DNA of 50,978 bases. Source: Bacteroidales bacterium (GTDB lineage Bacteria > Bacteroidota > Bacteroidia > Bacteroidales > UBA932). Below the pieces are notes generated by a model. It did not search any database and was not told where the DNA came from. It saw nothing but the letters and a program-made list of their open reading frames with translations. The DNA is taken from positions 1 through 50,978 of the forward strand of contig JAFUVU010000037.1 of NCBI GenBank assembly GCA_017477465.1. The letters are read 5' to 3'. Position numbers and translations under genes: made by a program. Shown piece by piece: positions 27,278-36,443 of this stretch (within the stretch, counting starts at the first letter, position 1; each line of letters begins with the position of its first letter).

Positions 27278-27684
27278 CGGCCAAAAAGCCTTTGCAGGAA
27301 AGAGCGTTTGTGGTGGTGCTTGTGGTGGGAAATGCGCCGGGTGCCGTTCACGATTTCGTAAATCTCGCCCCAGTCCGGCAGGCCGCCCAGGTTGCGGTCG
27401 TCGATGTAAATGTCGGCGACTAGCTTCTTGGAGGTGGTTTTGTCCGAGAAGTTGAGGCTTCCAGCCGGAGTGTCGCTGTTGATGGCGTAAAAAGTGAGCC
27501 CCCGGTCCTTGCAAAAGAGGATTGCGTCTTCCAGCAGCTCGCCTTCGCGCGAGGTCCAGAGAATCAATTTGTGCCCCTTGGACTGCATGCGGCGCAGGGT
27601 GTCGATGGCAAAGGGTTTTTCCCTGCCGATTTTCGGGTACTTGTGCTCTACGATAGTCCCGTCAAAATCTACTGCGATAGTCAT
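27274..27684 (-). CDS. Small HAD-family hydrolase
   Basis: A 136-aa cytoplasmic HAD phosphatase. Motif I is VDFDGTIVE, with nucleophile Asp6 and Asp8. Motif II is ILWTSREG. The motif III/IV region is IYIDDRNLGG. This short form without a large cap resembles BT0820-like proteins, which are often found in surface-glycan clusters and may dephosphorylate sugar phosphates. A His/Lys-rich tail (SHHKHHHKR) precedes the C-terminus. Its ATG directly abuts the stop of the BY-kinase gene and its stop overlaps the next start by ATGA, so all three are coupled. The substrate is unknown. Confidence 0.85.
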   Translation of the reverse strand: MTIAVDFDGTIVEHKYPKIGREKPFAIDTLRRMQSKGHKLILWTSREGELLEDAILFCKDRGLTFYAINSDTPAGSLNFSDKTTSKKLVADIYIDDRNLGGLPDWGEIYEIVNGTRRISHHKHHHKRSFLQRLFGR

Positions 27685-30039
27685 TTATTCGTCTTTTTCT
27701 CCGTATCCGTAGCCATAGCCGTAACCATAACCGTAGCCATAGCCGTAACCATAACCGTATCCGTAACCATATCCGTAGCCCGAGCGGAATTCACCTCCGT
27801 TGAGGATGATGCTGGGATGGTTCAGGCGGCCGCTCTGATAGACTGTTTCCAGTTCCGGAAGAGCCCTGCGGTCCACCTTTCCGCTGCGCAGGATGAACAG
27901 GTTCATGTCCACGAAGCGCTGCACAACCATCATATCGGCCACGGCATTCACCGGCACGCCGTCCAGCAGGATGAAGTCGTATTCTTCCCTCAGCTGCTTG
28001 ATCAGCTCGTCCAGGCGGGCGCGGCCCAGCAGTTCGGCCGGGTTGGGCGGGATGTGTCCGCCGGGAATGAAGTCCACGCCGGGCAGGACATCCTTGTGGA
28101 GAATCTCCGCCAGACGCATGTGCTCGTTGAAAATGTAGTTGGAAAGGCCTGGAACGCCGTGCTTGAGCGAGAAGAAATTCGACGCGGTGCGTTTGCGAAG
28201 GTCCATATCCACGAGCACCACTTTTTTCTTGGCGTCGGCAAGGCAGGCGGCCATGTTCGTAGTGAGAAAAGTCTTTCCGGCCGATGTCGAGAAGGAGGTG
28301 GTGGCAATCACCGGATGGGCGCAGCCTTCCGGACGCATGTAGTCCAGGTTGGTGCACATCAGGCGCATCGCCTCGGTGAAGACCTTGGATCTGGAATTCT
28401 TGTACGCCGTCGTAATCGAGGTGTCTCCTTTTTCACGCTTCTTCTCCCGGGCGTAGGGAATATCGGCCAAGAAAGGCATTGTGGTGCCTTCCTCGATATC
28501 CTTGCGGGAATAGACGCGGTTGTCGATGAGGATGCGGAGGATGAGCACCAGCGCCGGCAGCAGAAGGCCTATGAGGAACGCCACCATCAGCATCTTGTTG
28601 CGGGACGGATAGACGGGATGCCAGCTGGATGTGGCCGAGTCGATCATGCGGGCGTTGTTGTCGGCCATGGCCTGGGTGAGGGAGTTCTCCTCGCGCTTGT
28701 TCAGCAGGAACATGTACAGGGTTTCCTTGATTTTCTGCTGACGCTCGATTGACAGGAAGCGGCGTGCCTTGGTAGGCATGGAGGTAAACTTGCGCAGGGA
28801 ACTCTGTTCCTGCTCGGCAAGGGCCTGCCGCTGGGAAATAATCATAGAGATGCGGCTGTCGATGAATCCGTTGACATCGGCCTTGAGGTCTTTGATGCCG
28901 TCCTCGACGCCGCTTACGGCCATGCTGTACTCACCGCCGCTCTTGAGGAGACTCTCCCTTTTGCGCACGGCGGCGTTGTACTTCTGGATGGCGTCCTCGA
29001 TGTAGGAGTCCTCCGTGACCAGGTTGGCCGGAATAACTTCGTAGCCCTGGAAGGCCGACCGGACGTAGTCCTTGAGATAGCGCATTGTGCTCAGCTTGGT
29101 CTCCAGCTCCACAATCTGCTTGTTCAGGGCGTTGTTCTGGTTCAGGTAATCGGCGGCCGTGGCCTCCACGTCCAGGATTCTTTCGCTGGTCTTTAGACGG
29201 GACAGATCCTCCTCCACCGAACCCAGCTCGTCCTGGATGATGGCCAGGCGTTCGTTGATGAAGGCGGCAGTGTTCACGGCGATGCGGTTCTTCTCCCGCA
29301 CGGCGTCTTCGTTGTACTTCTGGACCAGCATGTTCAGCACGTCGTCGGCCCGCATGAAGGAATAATCATTCTGGGAGAGCTGCAGGATGGAGCCGTCGGT
29401 CTCGGCCTGGACTACCCTGAGCCCGGCCACGAACTGCGAAGCCCGTGCAGGTACGGCCACCTTTCTCACCTTGATTTCCTTGTCCATGTACGACTTGAAG
29501 CTGGCGTTCGGGGAGAAGACCACCCGGTGACCGCGCACCTGGAGCGTATCGCCCAGCTGGACCTCCTGCTTTTGCAATCCGGAGCCTTCCACCGTGATTT
29601 GCGTCTCACCGGAAGGGGTGACCTTGAGGAGGCATTCGAAGTCTCCGTCGGAGCGGACTACGAACATCCTCACAGGGGCGTTCCGGTACAGTTCGACATT
29701 GCGCAGCCGGTCTTTTTCGATATAGTCGATATCGGCATCAAGGGTGGTCACCACCATCTGCATCAGCTCGCGGGACTGGAGCTGGAGGATTTCGTTGGAC
29801 ATGCTCACATGGTTGATGAGGCTGCTATAGGCGCCCATCTGCACGGTGCTCTGGGTGTTGGACGGGTCCTTGATGATGATGGTCGCGTCGCTCCGGAAGA
29901 CATGCTGCATCTTGGAATAGCGGTAGTAGGCGAAGCCCACGCACAGCACGACGCAGATGACGAACAGGTACCAGTGGCTGAGCAGGTAGAAGAACAGATC
30001 TACCAGATTGACGCTGCTGTTGTTGTTTTTCTCGTTCAT
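27685..30039 (-). CDS. Wzc-type chain-length regulator / BY-kinase with Gly-Tyr tail
   Basis: A 784-aa inner-membrane co-polymerase and autokinase for exopolysaccharide. A Wzz-type N-domain has a TM helix at about 22-38 and a long coiled-coil periplasmic part, with the second TM at about 480-500 (MLMVAFLIGLLLPALVL). The cytosolic BY-kinase domain has Walker A STSAGKT with Lys589, Walker A' VVLVDMDLRK and Walker B ILLDG. The C-terminus ends in 13 tyrosines alternating with glycine; in relatives a Tyr cluster here is the autophosphorylation site that sets polymer length and export. The strict GY alternation is unusual. Coupled to the Wza gene (3-nt gap) upstream and to the HAD gene downstream. 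Confidence 0.9.
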   Translation of the reverse strand: MNEKNNNSSVNLVDLFFYLLSHWYLFVICVVLCVGFAYYRYSKMQHVFRSDATIIIKDPSNTQSTVQMGAYSSLINHVSMSNEILQLQSRELMQMVVTTLDADIDYIEKDRLRNVELYRNAPVRMFVVRSDGDFECLLKVTPSGETQITVEGSGLQKQEVQLGDTLQVRGHRVVFSPNASFKSYMDKEIKVRKVAVPARASQFVAGLRVVQAETDGSILQLSQNDYSFMRADDVLNMLVQKYNEDAVREKNRIAVNTAAFINERLAIIQDELGSVEEDLSRLKTSERILDVEATAADYLNQNNALNKQIVELETKLSTMRYLKDYVRSAFQGYEVIPANLVTEDSYIEDAIQKYNAAVRKRESLLKSGGEYSMAVSGVEDGIKDLKADVNGFIDSRISMIISQRQALAEQEQSSLRKFTSMPTKARRFLSIERQQKIKETLYMFLLNKREENSLTQAMADNNARMIDSATSSWHPVYPSRNKMLMVAFLIGLLLPALVLILRILIDNRVYSRKDIEEGTTMPFLADIPYAREKKREKGDTSITTAYKNSRSKVFTEAMRLMCTNLDYMRPEGCAHPVIATTSFSTSAGKTFLTTNMAACLADAKKKVVLVDMDLRKRTASNFFSLKHGVPGLSNYIFNEHMRLAEILHKDVLPGVDFIPGGHIPPNPAELLGRARLDELIKQLREEYDFILLDGVPVNAVADMMVVQRFVDMNLFILRSGKVDRRALPELETVYQSGRLNHPSIILNGGEFRSGYGYGYGYGYGYGYGYGYGYGYGYGYGEKDE
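27700..27780 (-). repeat. Hexanucleotide repeat coding (Gly-Tyr)13
   Basis: Thirteen 6-bp units plus one Gly codon (27 codons) at the 3' end of the BY-kinase gene. Two identical 24-bp blocks (27712-27735 and 27736-27759) lie in tandem, a sign of recent duplication. Gly and Tyr codons vary between units. Confidence 0.9.
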
Positions 30040-30042
30040 AAT

Positions 30043-30795
30043 CTATCGGTTGCTCCAAATAAGTGCATTGACAATGATGGATAGCAGCGAGAGTCCCGCA
30101 GTTACGAAACTCATCGTGGTCTGGCCGCTTGCGCTGAGACTCACGCCCTTGGGCTTGATGTAAACCACGTCGTTCTGCTTGAGGTAAAAGACCGGAGAAT
30201 CAAATAGGTCCTTGCTCTTGAGGTCCACCGAATAGGAGCGGCGGATGCCGTTCTCGGTGCGGATGACCATGACGTCGCTGATGTCGGAGCGGTTGGAGAT
30301 TCCACCTCCGCTGGTGGCCAGTATCTGGAGGATGTTGATGCTGTTTCCCTTGACCGGCACCACTGCATTCCCCGCGCTGCCGATGACCGTAACGCTGAAA
30401 TTCTCAAGCGTCACGTTCACGATGGGATCCTTGATGAATCCGTTGGCACGGATTCCGTCGGCAATGCCGTTGCGAATCTGGGTAAGGGTTGCGCCCCAGA
30501 CATTTATGGTGCCCAGCACCGGGAATTCGATATTGCCTTTCTTGTCCACCACGTATTTCAGATTGGCTTTTCCGTCGGTGAAGAGGTTGAACGGGGCGGC
30601 CAGTTCGGGGGTGGAACTGGTGACGGTGATGCCCAGGCAGTCGTCCGGCTGGATGATGAGTTCCGGGGCCGGCTTAACCTGATAATCCGTATTGTACGCC
30701 ATGTCCATCAGGTAGCTCATCTGCTTGGCCGTGGTGCAGGACACCATGGCCAGCAGGACCAGGCATGCCGGGAAAGAATTAAACAAGTGCTTCAT
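30043..30795 (-). CDS. Wza-type polysaccharide export lipoprotein
   Basis: A 250-aa protein. Signal peptide with lipobox MVSC (Cys at about 20). The poly-export domain follows (LIIQPDDCLGITVTSSTPEL, a DKKGNIEFPVLGTINVWG strand and a GxIKDPIVNVTLENF turn). A SLBB-like beta-grasp comes next (VPVKGNSINILQILATSGG, then QNDVVYIKP). A hydrophobic C-terminal helix (about 228-246) corresponds to the outer-membrane helix that forms the Wza pore. It is shorter than E. coli Wza, as usual in Bacteroidetes. It overlaps the preceding GT4 gene by 17 nt and precedes Wzc by 3 nt, the normal export pair. Confidence 0.92.
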   Translation of the reverse strand: MKHLFNSFPACLVLLAMVSCTTAKQMSYLMDMAYNTDYQVKPAPELIIQPDDCLGITVTSSTPELAAPFNLFTDGKANLKYVVDKKGNIEFPVLGTINVWGATLTQIRNGIADGIRANGFIKDPIVNVTLENFSVTVIGSAGNAVVPVKGNSINILQILATSGGGISNRSDISDVMVIRTENGIRRSYSVDLKSKDLFDSPVFYLKQNDVVYIKPKGVSLSASGQTTMSFVTAGLSLLSIIVNALIWSNR

Positions 30796-31915
30796 ATAGC
30801 TTAAAAATTGATTGAATCATGGTTTGTTCGCGGAACAGCTTCTCAAAGCGGGAACGGGCCCCGGCGGAGAAGCTTCCGTAATTGTCTGCCACTTCCTCGA
30901 TGGCGGCGGCCATTTCCTCGGCGTCGCCGGGCGTTACATTCCTTCCGGAAACGCCGTCTTCATTGACCCAAGACACGCCTGAACCGGGAATCTTTGTGGC
31001 CACGACGGGTTTTCCGCAGGACATGGCCTCGATCTGGACGATGCCGAAGGCCTCCGTCTTCATGACGCTGGAAAGGATAAAGATATCGCAGGCCCCGTAA
31101 TAGGCGGGAAGTGCCTCGTCGGCAAGATAACCCATCAGGGAAATTCTGTCCCGAAGGTTTTCGCTGTCGATGAGTTTCTCCAATTCTCCGCGCAATGGAC
31201 CTTCTCCGCCTATTATGAGATGGTACTTCTCCGGCAGATGTTTCATGGCTTGGATAAGCACCGGATAGCCTTTGTACGGCACCAGGCGGCCGATGGAAAG
31301 AAGGATGGTCTTTCCAGGGAACTGCTCCTTGATGGCCGCTGCGCCGGTGGAGTCGGCAGCGACGGGACGGATGCCGATAGGAACATAAGTGCATTTACTC
31401 TGCACTTCCCGGAGCCAGGGCGATGACTGGATATAAGCTGGTGTAGTGCCGATTATGAGCTGCGCCCTTTTCACCAGCCACGCCTGCAGCGGGCGGTACA
31501 GGGCGAGAAGAAGTTTCTGCGAGACGATGTCGCTGTGCCAGTGGAGCACCACCTTCCCACGGAATCCGCTAAGGCGCAGCGCCAGCGCGGCCATAGGGTC
31601 CGGATGGTGGATGTGGATGATGTCGTATTCAGCCTTGTGGCGGTGGAGCCATGAAATCATGGCTGGCGACAGCATGGTGGCGGCTTTCTTGGAGATGGCC
31701 TTTACGCGGTACACGCGGCCGTGGTCGTTAAGACGGAGGGTGCCGTCAGGCGCTTCGAAGGTGGCGTCCTTGGGGTCGGTCCTGTCGGACGGAAGGCAGG
31801 CGCACAGCATGTCGCAGTCCACGCCTTGTTCCGAGAGGCCCCGGGTGAGGTCCCACATAACCTTTTCCACGCCTCCGCGGATTGGATAAAACTTACCGAG
31901 CTGCAGGATTTTCAT
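30779..31915 (-). CDS. Glycosyltransferase family 4
   Basis: A 378-aa cytosolic GT-B enzyme. The N-domain starts MKILQLGKFYPIRGGVEKVM with the glycine loop of GT4. HIHHPDPMAA and HWHSD lie in the acceptor domain. The C-domain has the nucleotide-sugar E-x7-E pair Glu288/Glu296 in EAFGIVQIE, then GKPVV. It should transfer one sugar to the growing repeat unit, probably with retention of anomeric form; sugar identity is not predictable. It overlaps genes on both sides (17 and 23 nt), so is tightly coupled. Confidence 0.9.
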   Translation of the reverse strand: MKILQLGKFYPIRGGVEKVMWDLTRGLSEQGVDCDMLCACLPSDRTDPKDATFEAPDGTLRLNDHGRVYRVKAISKKAATMLSPAMISWLHRHKAEYDIIHIHHPDPMAALALRLSGFRGKVVLHWHSDIVSQKLLLALYRPLQAWLVKRAQLIIGTTPAYIQSSPWLREVQSKCTYVPIGIRPVAADSTGAAAIKEQFPGKTILLSIGRLVPYKGYPVLIQAMKHLPEKYHLIIGGEGPLRGELEKLIDSENLRDRISLMGYLADEALPAYYGACDIFILSSVMKTEAFGIVQIEAMSCGKPVVATKIPGSGVSWVNEDGVSGRNVTPGDAEEMAAAIEEVADNYGSFSAGARSRFEKLFREQTMIQSIFKLYEALV

Positions 31916-33041
31916 CTTGTCTGAACAGTTGGTCCCATTGTTTCATAATCGCCTCGAAGTCAAATCGTTTGGCAAGATCGGCCGCTTCTTCGCCCATGCA
32001 GCGGCGCTTTTCCGGGTCCCGAATCAGCTCCAGCAGGGCCTTGGCCAGCGCAGCGACATCACCTTCCGGGACAAGGCGTCCCGTCCTCTCGTCCACAATA
32101 ACTTCCCGGGGACCGCACTGGCAGTCGAAACTGACGGCGGGGACGCCGTAAGCCTGGGCCTCGATAAGGGCCATCGGCAGGCCTTCGTAATGGGAAGACA
32201 GGGCCAGGATGGCGGCCTTACGGTACTCGGAGGGCATGTCGCGGACCGTGCCGCAGAGCTCCACCGAGCCGGAGAGTCCCAGCCGGTCAATCTGCTGCTG
32301 CAGGGGGCCGCGGAGTTCTCCTTCGCCAAGGAGGCGCAGGCGCCATCCGTGCTCCGGCCCCAGCTCGTCGGAGACTGTTTTCCAGGCGTCGATCAGCCGG
32401 TCCAGTCCCTTCTGGTAGGCATATCGGCCCACTGCGATTACGGTTTGGCTGTCATGCGTGCCGGGTACGATGTCCTCCAGGTGGATGCCGTTGGGAATGC
32501 AGCAGATGCCTGGGATGTCGCCCCATTCGGCCATGTCCTGCCGGGTGAGGGTGACAAAGCGGTCGAAGCGCCGCACCTGGCGCACTTCGCCGGCACTGCG
32601 GAGCCGGTCCACCAGTCCCCATAGGCCTTTGCGCCCGTACTGCACGCGCTTGTAGCGGGAAAAATGAAGTTCCAGCACCTTGCGGCTCCCGTCCTTGATG
32701 CCCGGCAGGAAACCCTGCTCGTTGCAGAACATCGAGACGGTGATATCGGGCCGGATTTCCATCAGGGCGCGGCTGAGCCGCCTGCGGTGGCGGTACTGCT
32801 TCAAGGGATAATGAATCAGCTTGTTAAATAGGCTTCCGCCGTTGTTGTCCTCATAGCCGATTGCAAGATCCCGCCGCGCGATGCGTCCGTCCAGCGGGAA
32901 GGCGTCGGGTTTGCCTTTCTGCTCGGTGGTGATGATGGTCACCTCATACCCATGATCGGCCAGCCAGTTGGCTTTGTCGGTGAGGATTTTTTCCATCCCG
33001 GAAGGACGGTACAGGCCGGCTATGTTATAGACTATGCGCAT
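31893..33041 (-). CDS. Glycosyltransferase family 4
   Basis: The start is set at ATG 33039-33041 (MRIVYNIAGLYRPSGMEK), since the frame upstream is the shadow of the acyltransferase end. A 382-aa GT-B protein with an N-terminal glycine loop. The C-domain has an AVGRYAYQKGLDRLIDAW strand, and the E-x7-E motif EGLPMALIE followed by YGVPAVSFDCQCGPREV. Resembles GalNAc/GlcNAc-type GT4 enzymes of O-antigen loci, but the donor is not certain. It overlaps the acyltransferase end by 10 nt. Confidence 0.9.
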   Translation of the reverse strand: MRIVYNIAGLYRPSGMEKILTDKANWLADHGYEVTIITTEQKGKPDAFPLDGRIARRDLAIGYEDNNGGSLFNKLIHYPLKQYRHRRRLSRALMEIRPDITVSMFCNEQGFLPGIKDGSRKVLELHFSRYKRVQYGRKGLWGLVDRLRSAGEVRQVRRFDRFVTLTRQDMAEWGDIPGICCIPNGIHLEDIVPGTHDSQTVIAVGRYAYQKGLDRLIDAWKTVSDELGPEHGWRLRLLGEGELRGPLQQQIDRLGLSGSVELCGTVRDMPSEYRKAAILALSSHYEGLPMALIEAQAYGVPAVSFDCQCGPREVIVDERTGRLVPEGDVAALAKALLELIRDPEKRRCMGEEAADLAKRFDFEAIMKQWDQLFRQDENPAAR

Positions 33042-33967
33042 ACTTTGGATGAGATGAATTTGCTCAGTTGCCGGACACCGAAGGCCAGCAGAATGGTGAG
33101 CGCGTAAACGGCCAGGATGAACAGCATCGGCTGTTGGATGGGAAGTCTGTCGCGGAAAAGTTCCATTGGAATGCCGTGACAAAGGTAGATTTCATACGAA
33201 ATGCCCGATATAAACAGCAGAACCGGCCCGTGGAGCCTGCCCAAAGGAAGCTTTGCGATGACGAGTGCGACGATTGTGGGAATCAGGATGTAGCAAAGCG
33301 TCCAAAGATAGGGATTCCGCGGCAGATACAGGACAAGGAAAAGGACGGATAGACCGAGGAGGAGGGCATAGTAGTGGTAAGGCCTAGACTCGCAGAAGGC
33401 ATAGATGTCCTTTTCGTACCGGGCGAAAAATGCGCCTGAAGGGAAGGCCAGGGAACAAATCCACCAGCACCAGTCGTAGCCGATGAGAATAGTCACTGCC
33501 ATCCAGAGGAGCGTTCCGGCAAGTATCCCTGCCGATTTCCATTTGCCTTTCAAGAATTTGAAGGAAAGGTAATATGTCAGATAGAAGAAGACGATGGCCT
33601 CTGCAAACCAGGAAAAAGGCAGAATCGGAGTGCCGTAGAGCGCCAGGTTTTTCCAGTCTTGAAGATAGTTCCGCTGGGGATTCCAGAGCAGGAGATAATA
33701 GGCTGCCAAGGCAAGAATGGCGGGAAGTACTATCCGCAGGAGCTTGCTGCGCAGGAAGTTTTTCAGATACTGCGGGCCTTTGTTTTGCCAGGAGCGCACG
33801 AGTCCGAAACCCGAGATGAAGAAAAAGACAGACACGATTGGGGCGCCCAGCTCCCGGGCCGGTTTGAGCCACCCTAGGTCCAGGAAGAAGTTCAGATGGT
33901 CGGCCACAATAAGCAGCGCCATCAGCGCCTTCACCAGAATCAGTTTGTCTTTATCGAATGACATCAT
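33032..33967 (-). CDS. Acyltransferase family 3 (OafA-like, membrane domain only)
   Basis: A 311-aa integral membrane protein with about ten hydrophobic helices. The first helix carries LIVADHLNFF, with the conserved His of this family. FFFISGFGLVRSWQ is a second family motif. ISGISYEIYLCHGIPMEL in the last third is typical. No SGNH extracytoplasmic domain, so it is a short form. It probably adds acetyl or a similar acyl group to sugars of the repeat unit. It overlaps the next gene upstream by ATGA (33964-33967). Two ATGs in a row (33965-33967, 33962-33964) make the start uncertain by one codon. Confidence 0.85.
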   Translation of the reverse strand: MMSFDKDKLILVKALMALLIVADHLNFFLDLGWLKPARELGAPIVSVFFFISGFGLVRSWQNKGPQYLKNFLRSKLLRIVLPAILALAAYYLLLWNPQRNYLQDWKNLALYGTPILPFSWFAEAIVFFYLTYYLSFKFLKGKWKSAGILAGTLLWMAVTILIGYDWCWWICSLAFPSGAFFARYEKDIYAFCESRPYHYYALLLGLSVLFLVLYLPRNPYLWTLCYILIPTIVALVIAKLPLGRLHGPVLLFISGISYEIYLCHGIPMELFRDRLPIQQPMLFILAVYALTILLAFGVRQLSKFISSKVCA

Positions 33968-35166
33968 AAGATACTGTCGTAAAGCCGAAGGTATGCCTCC
34001 AAGGCGGTGTGTTTGTCAAAGTGGCGGAGCGCATACTCGCGGCAGCTGCGGCGCCACGCCTCCCTGTCGTGCTCGCGGATTTGCCGGAGACGCTCGTACA
34101 TGCCTTTTACATCGCCCTGCTCCACGATATACCCGGTTTCGGGAGTTACGGATTCCACGCTGCCACCGGTGCGGTATGTGACTACCGGGGTGCCGCAGGA
34201 TATGGACTCCAGGTTCACGGTGGGGTAGTTGTCCTGCCAGGTGGGGTTCACCAGTGCAGTTGCGCCGCTGTAAAGGTGCACAAGGGCGCCGACATCCGCC
34301 GTGCGTTCGATGGTGACCACCTTTTCCGGGAGGGAGCGTTTCTGGGCCTCGCTCATTTTGCCCACCACCACAAGTTTCTCGTCCGGGGCTAACAGGCCGG
34401 CGAGTTCCGCCAGGTCGCCAAGTCCCTTCTCCTTTAGCCAGATGGATGCGACGGCAAGGTAGTAAACCTCGCTGCCGGCAGGGTTTTCCTCGGGCGAAAA
34501 CACCTGTGTATCAATTCCGTTGTGAATTGTCAGGCAAGGCACATCGGCCAGGAAGGATTTTGCGAGTTCCGCCTTCATCCAGTCGGATACTACCACCAGC
34601 GTAAAGTTAGGCAGCGAGGTGAAGCACTGTTTCTTAAGGCGATAATTGCGGCGGGAACGGTCCAGGACATAACTGGCCGGGAATCGGGTCTTGCAGGGAC
34701 AGTCGTGGCACTCCGTCTGCCAGCGGTCGCAGCCTGCCGATGCGTAGTGGTAGCAGTGCCCCGTGTACAGCCAGCAGTCATGGACTGTCCAGATGACGGG
34801 TTTTCCGCTGGCGGCGAGATAGTCGCAAAGCTCGGGATAATTGAGGAAATAACCGTGGACATTGTGGATATGGATAATGTCAGGGTCGATTTCCTTGATG
34901 CGTTCGATAAGTCTGCGGGTGGCTCTTTTGGATGCCAGCCCGTGGGCGTCGAAAAGGCGGGTGGCCAGAAAGTGCCGGAGCAGGTCCGGGCGGTTGCCAA
35001 CGGGAACCAGCTTGGAGCTGTGCGGCGGAATGCCGTCCCGAGCGCCGCTGTAGGCGATATAGCTTTCCCATCCTGCGGAGATGGCCATTTCGCCTATCTC
35101 ACGCATGATTTTTCCCGTCGAGGTGCTCTCCCTGACGGTAGGATTTATCTGCAGGAGTTTTTTCAT
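33964..35166 (-). CDS. Glycosyltransferase family 4 with Cys-rich insert
   Basis: The start is placed at ATG 35164-35166 (MKKLLQINPTVRESTSTG), overlapping the polymerase stop by ATGA; the longer frame is a shadow. The product is 400 aa. The N-domain has the WTVHDCWLYTGHCYHY motif and a cluster of cysteines (C-x-C-P type), a pattern seen in many Bacteroidales GT4 proteins and possibly metal-binding. The C-domain has the motif DNYPTVNLE in place of E-x7-E, with Asp instead of the first Glu, then CGTPVVTYRTGG. It adds a sugar to the exopolysaccharide repeat; the donor is unknown. Confidence 0.88.
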   Translation of the reverse strand: MKKLLQINPTVRESTSTGKIMREIGEMAISAGWESYIAYSGARDGIPPHSSKLVPVGNRPDLLRHFLATRLFDAHGLASKRATRRLIERIKEIDPDIIHIHNVHGYFLNYPELCDYLAASGKPVIWTVHDCWLYTGHCYHYASAGCDRWQTECHDCPCKTRFPASYVLDRSRRNYRLKKQCFTSLPNFTLVVVSDWMKAELAKSFLADVPCLTIHNGIDTQVFSPEENPAGSEVYYLAVASIWLKEKGLGDLAELAGLLAPDEKLVVVGKMSEAQKRSLPEKVVTIERTADVGALVHLYSGATALVNPTWQDNYPTVNLESISCGTPVVTYRTGGSVESVTPETGYIVEQGDVKGMYERLRQIREHDREAWRRSCREYALRHFDKHTALEAYLRLYDSIL

Positions 35167-36437
35167 TCCGTCTGCTGTTTTTCCATGATGCAGGCCTGCA
35201 CGAAGAACGGCGCGAAAATCATGATGATGTCGCTGGATACCTTTACCCATCCCAGCATGTTCACCAGAAGAATCAGGAGGAAGAGCCAGCGGTCATCGGC
35301 AAAAATCCTGCAGCAGGTGGAGGTAATCCTCAGGAACACTGCCGTCAGGAGCAGCAGGCCGATGGACCCGAAATAAAAGATATACCGCAGGTAGCCGATG
35401 TCGGTGTCCATGTAGAATCCGGTTTCCAACTGGCCGAAGCGGTCCGGAGTTCCTTCGGAATTGAAGAACAGTCCGTCTCCCAGCATCCAGGTCTTTATGG
35501 ATTCCGGCCATATGACCATCCCCTTCAGGATGTTGGTGGAATTGGTTTCCCAATAGCCTTTTTCCACCAGCGAGAAGAAGCCTTCGAAACCGAAGCGGAA
35601 GTAGCTGCGGAAGGCATAATTGGTATTGTAAAGCACTACAATCAGGAGCAGGCTGAGAAGGAGGCAGACGGATGCCGTCACCCAGAATCCGCTCAGGTAG
35701 CGTTCCCTTTTTTCGGTGAAGAAAAGAAGCACCCAATATACCAGCGCCAGGGCGATACCTATAATCGTGGTCCTGGAAATCATGTTGCCGATGACGCCGA
35801 TGATGATGAATGCAAACACATAGAACGCCTCCAGACCCCTGTTGGTGGCCGAATCCGTCTTGTGAATCAAATGTGCCAGAATCACCAGCACGGCGGCAAA
35901 ACGCAGTCCGGACGGGTCCAAGGCTGCACCCAGGCCGTACATTCGGCCTTCTGCCGGCCCCATGAAGTCCGCGGCATTGCCCATCAGACTGTCCACAAAG
36001 TTTTTCAGGGATGGAGACTGTGTCATCATATACGCCAGGATGCACTGCGCCACGCAGACGGAAACCATATACAGACTGATCAGTTCGACGGTCACTTTGC
36101 CGTGTGCGGCCCGGATCATGCTCACTACAGTATATGCGCCTCCCATCCACACCCAGGCCGATATGATGTACTGGGCGTAGGAGGTGTCCACCGTATTGTT
36201 CAGAGTGATGACCAGATAGGTCCACACGCTCACCGTTATACAGATGAGGCTGAAAATCAGGAAGTCACGGGAGATGGCGAACGTCCGTTTGCGCATAAGG
36301 TCCCAGCCGAACAGGACCAGCCCCACAGCCGCAATCACCATCTTGGTATTGACGTCCGACAGGGACGGCAAGTTGAAGGGGAAGATGAACAGGCTCGTGA
36401 TGATTCCCGTCAGGATGATCAGGATAATCTTTTTCAT
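35163..36437 (-). CDS. O-antigen/exopolysaccharide polymerase (Wzy-like)
   Basis: A 424-aa membrane protein with roughly eleven hydrophobic segments and a large periplasmic loop between about 270 and 350 (SYFRFGFEGFFSLVEKG onward). This topology, with low sequence identity to anything I recall by motif, is what Wzy polymerases show. Position among glycosyltransferases and with Wzx, Wza and Wzc present supports it: a Wzx/Wzy-dependent pathway needs one polymerase and this is the only candidate. It should join repeat units on the periplasmic side. Confidence 0.75.
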   Translation of the reverse strand: MKKIILIILTGIITSLFIFPFNLPSLSDVNTKMVIAAVGLVLFGWDLMRKRTFAISRDFLIFSLICITVSVWTYLVITLNNTVDTSYAQYIISAWVWMGGAYTVVSMIRAAHGKVTVELISLYMVSVCVAQCILAYMMTQSPSLKNFVDSLMGNAADFMGPAEGRMYGLGAALDPSGLRFAAVLVILAHLIHKTDSATNRGLEAFYVFAFIIIGVIGNMISRTTIIGIALALVYWVLLFFTEKRERYLSGFWVTASVCLLLSLLLIVVLYNTNYAFRSYFRFGFEGFFSLVEKGYWETNSTNILKGMVIWPESIKTWMLGDGLFFNSEGTPDRFGQLETGFYMDTDIGYLRYIFYFGSIGLLLLTAVFLRITSTCCRIFADDRWLFLLILLVNMLGWVKVSSDIIMIFAPFFVQACIMEKQQTE

Positions 36438-36443
36438 ACCGGC

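Noticed and set aside
27700-27780. Possible CRISPR-like array
   Set aside because: The units are 6 bp, have no spacers and are in frame as Gly-Tyr codons.
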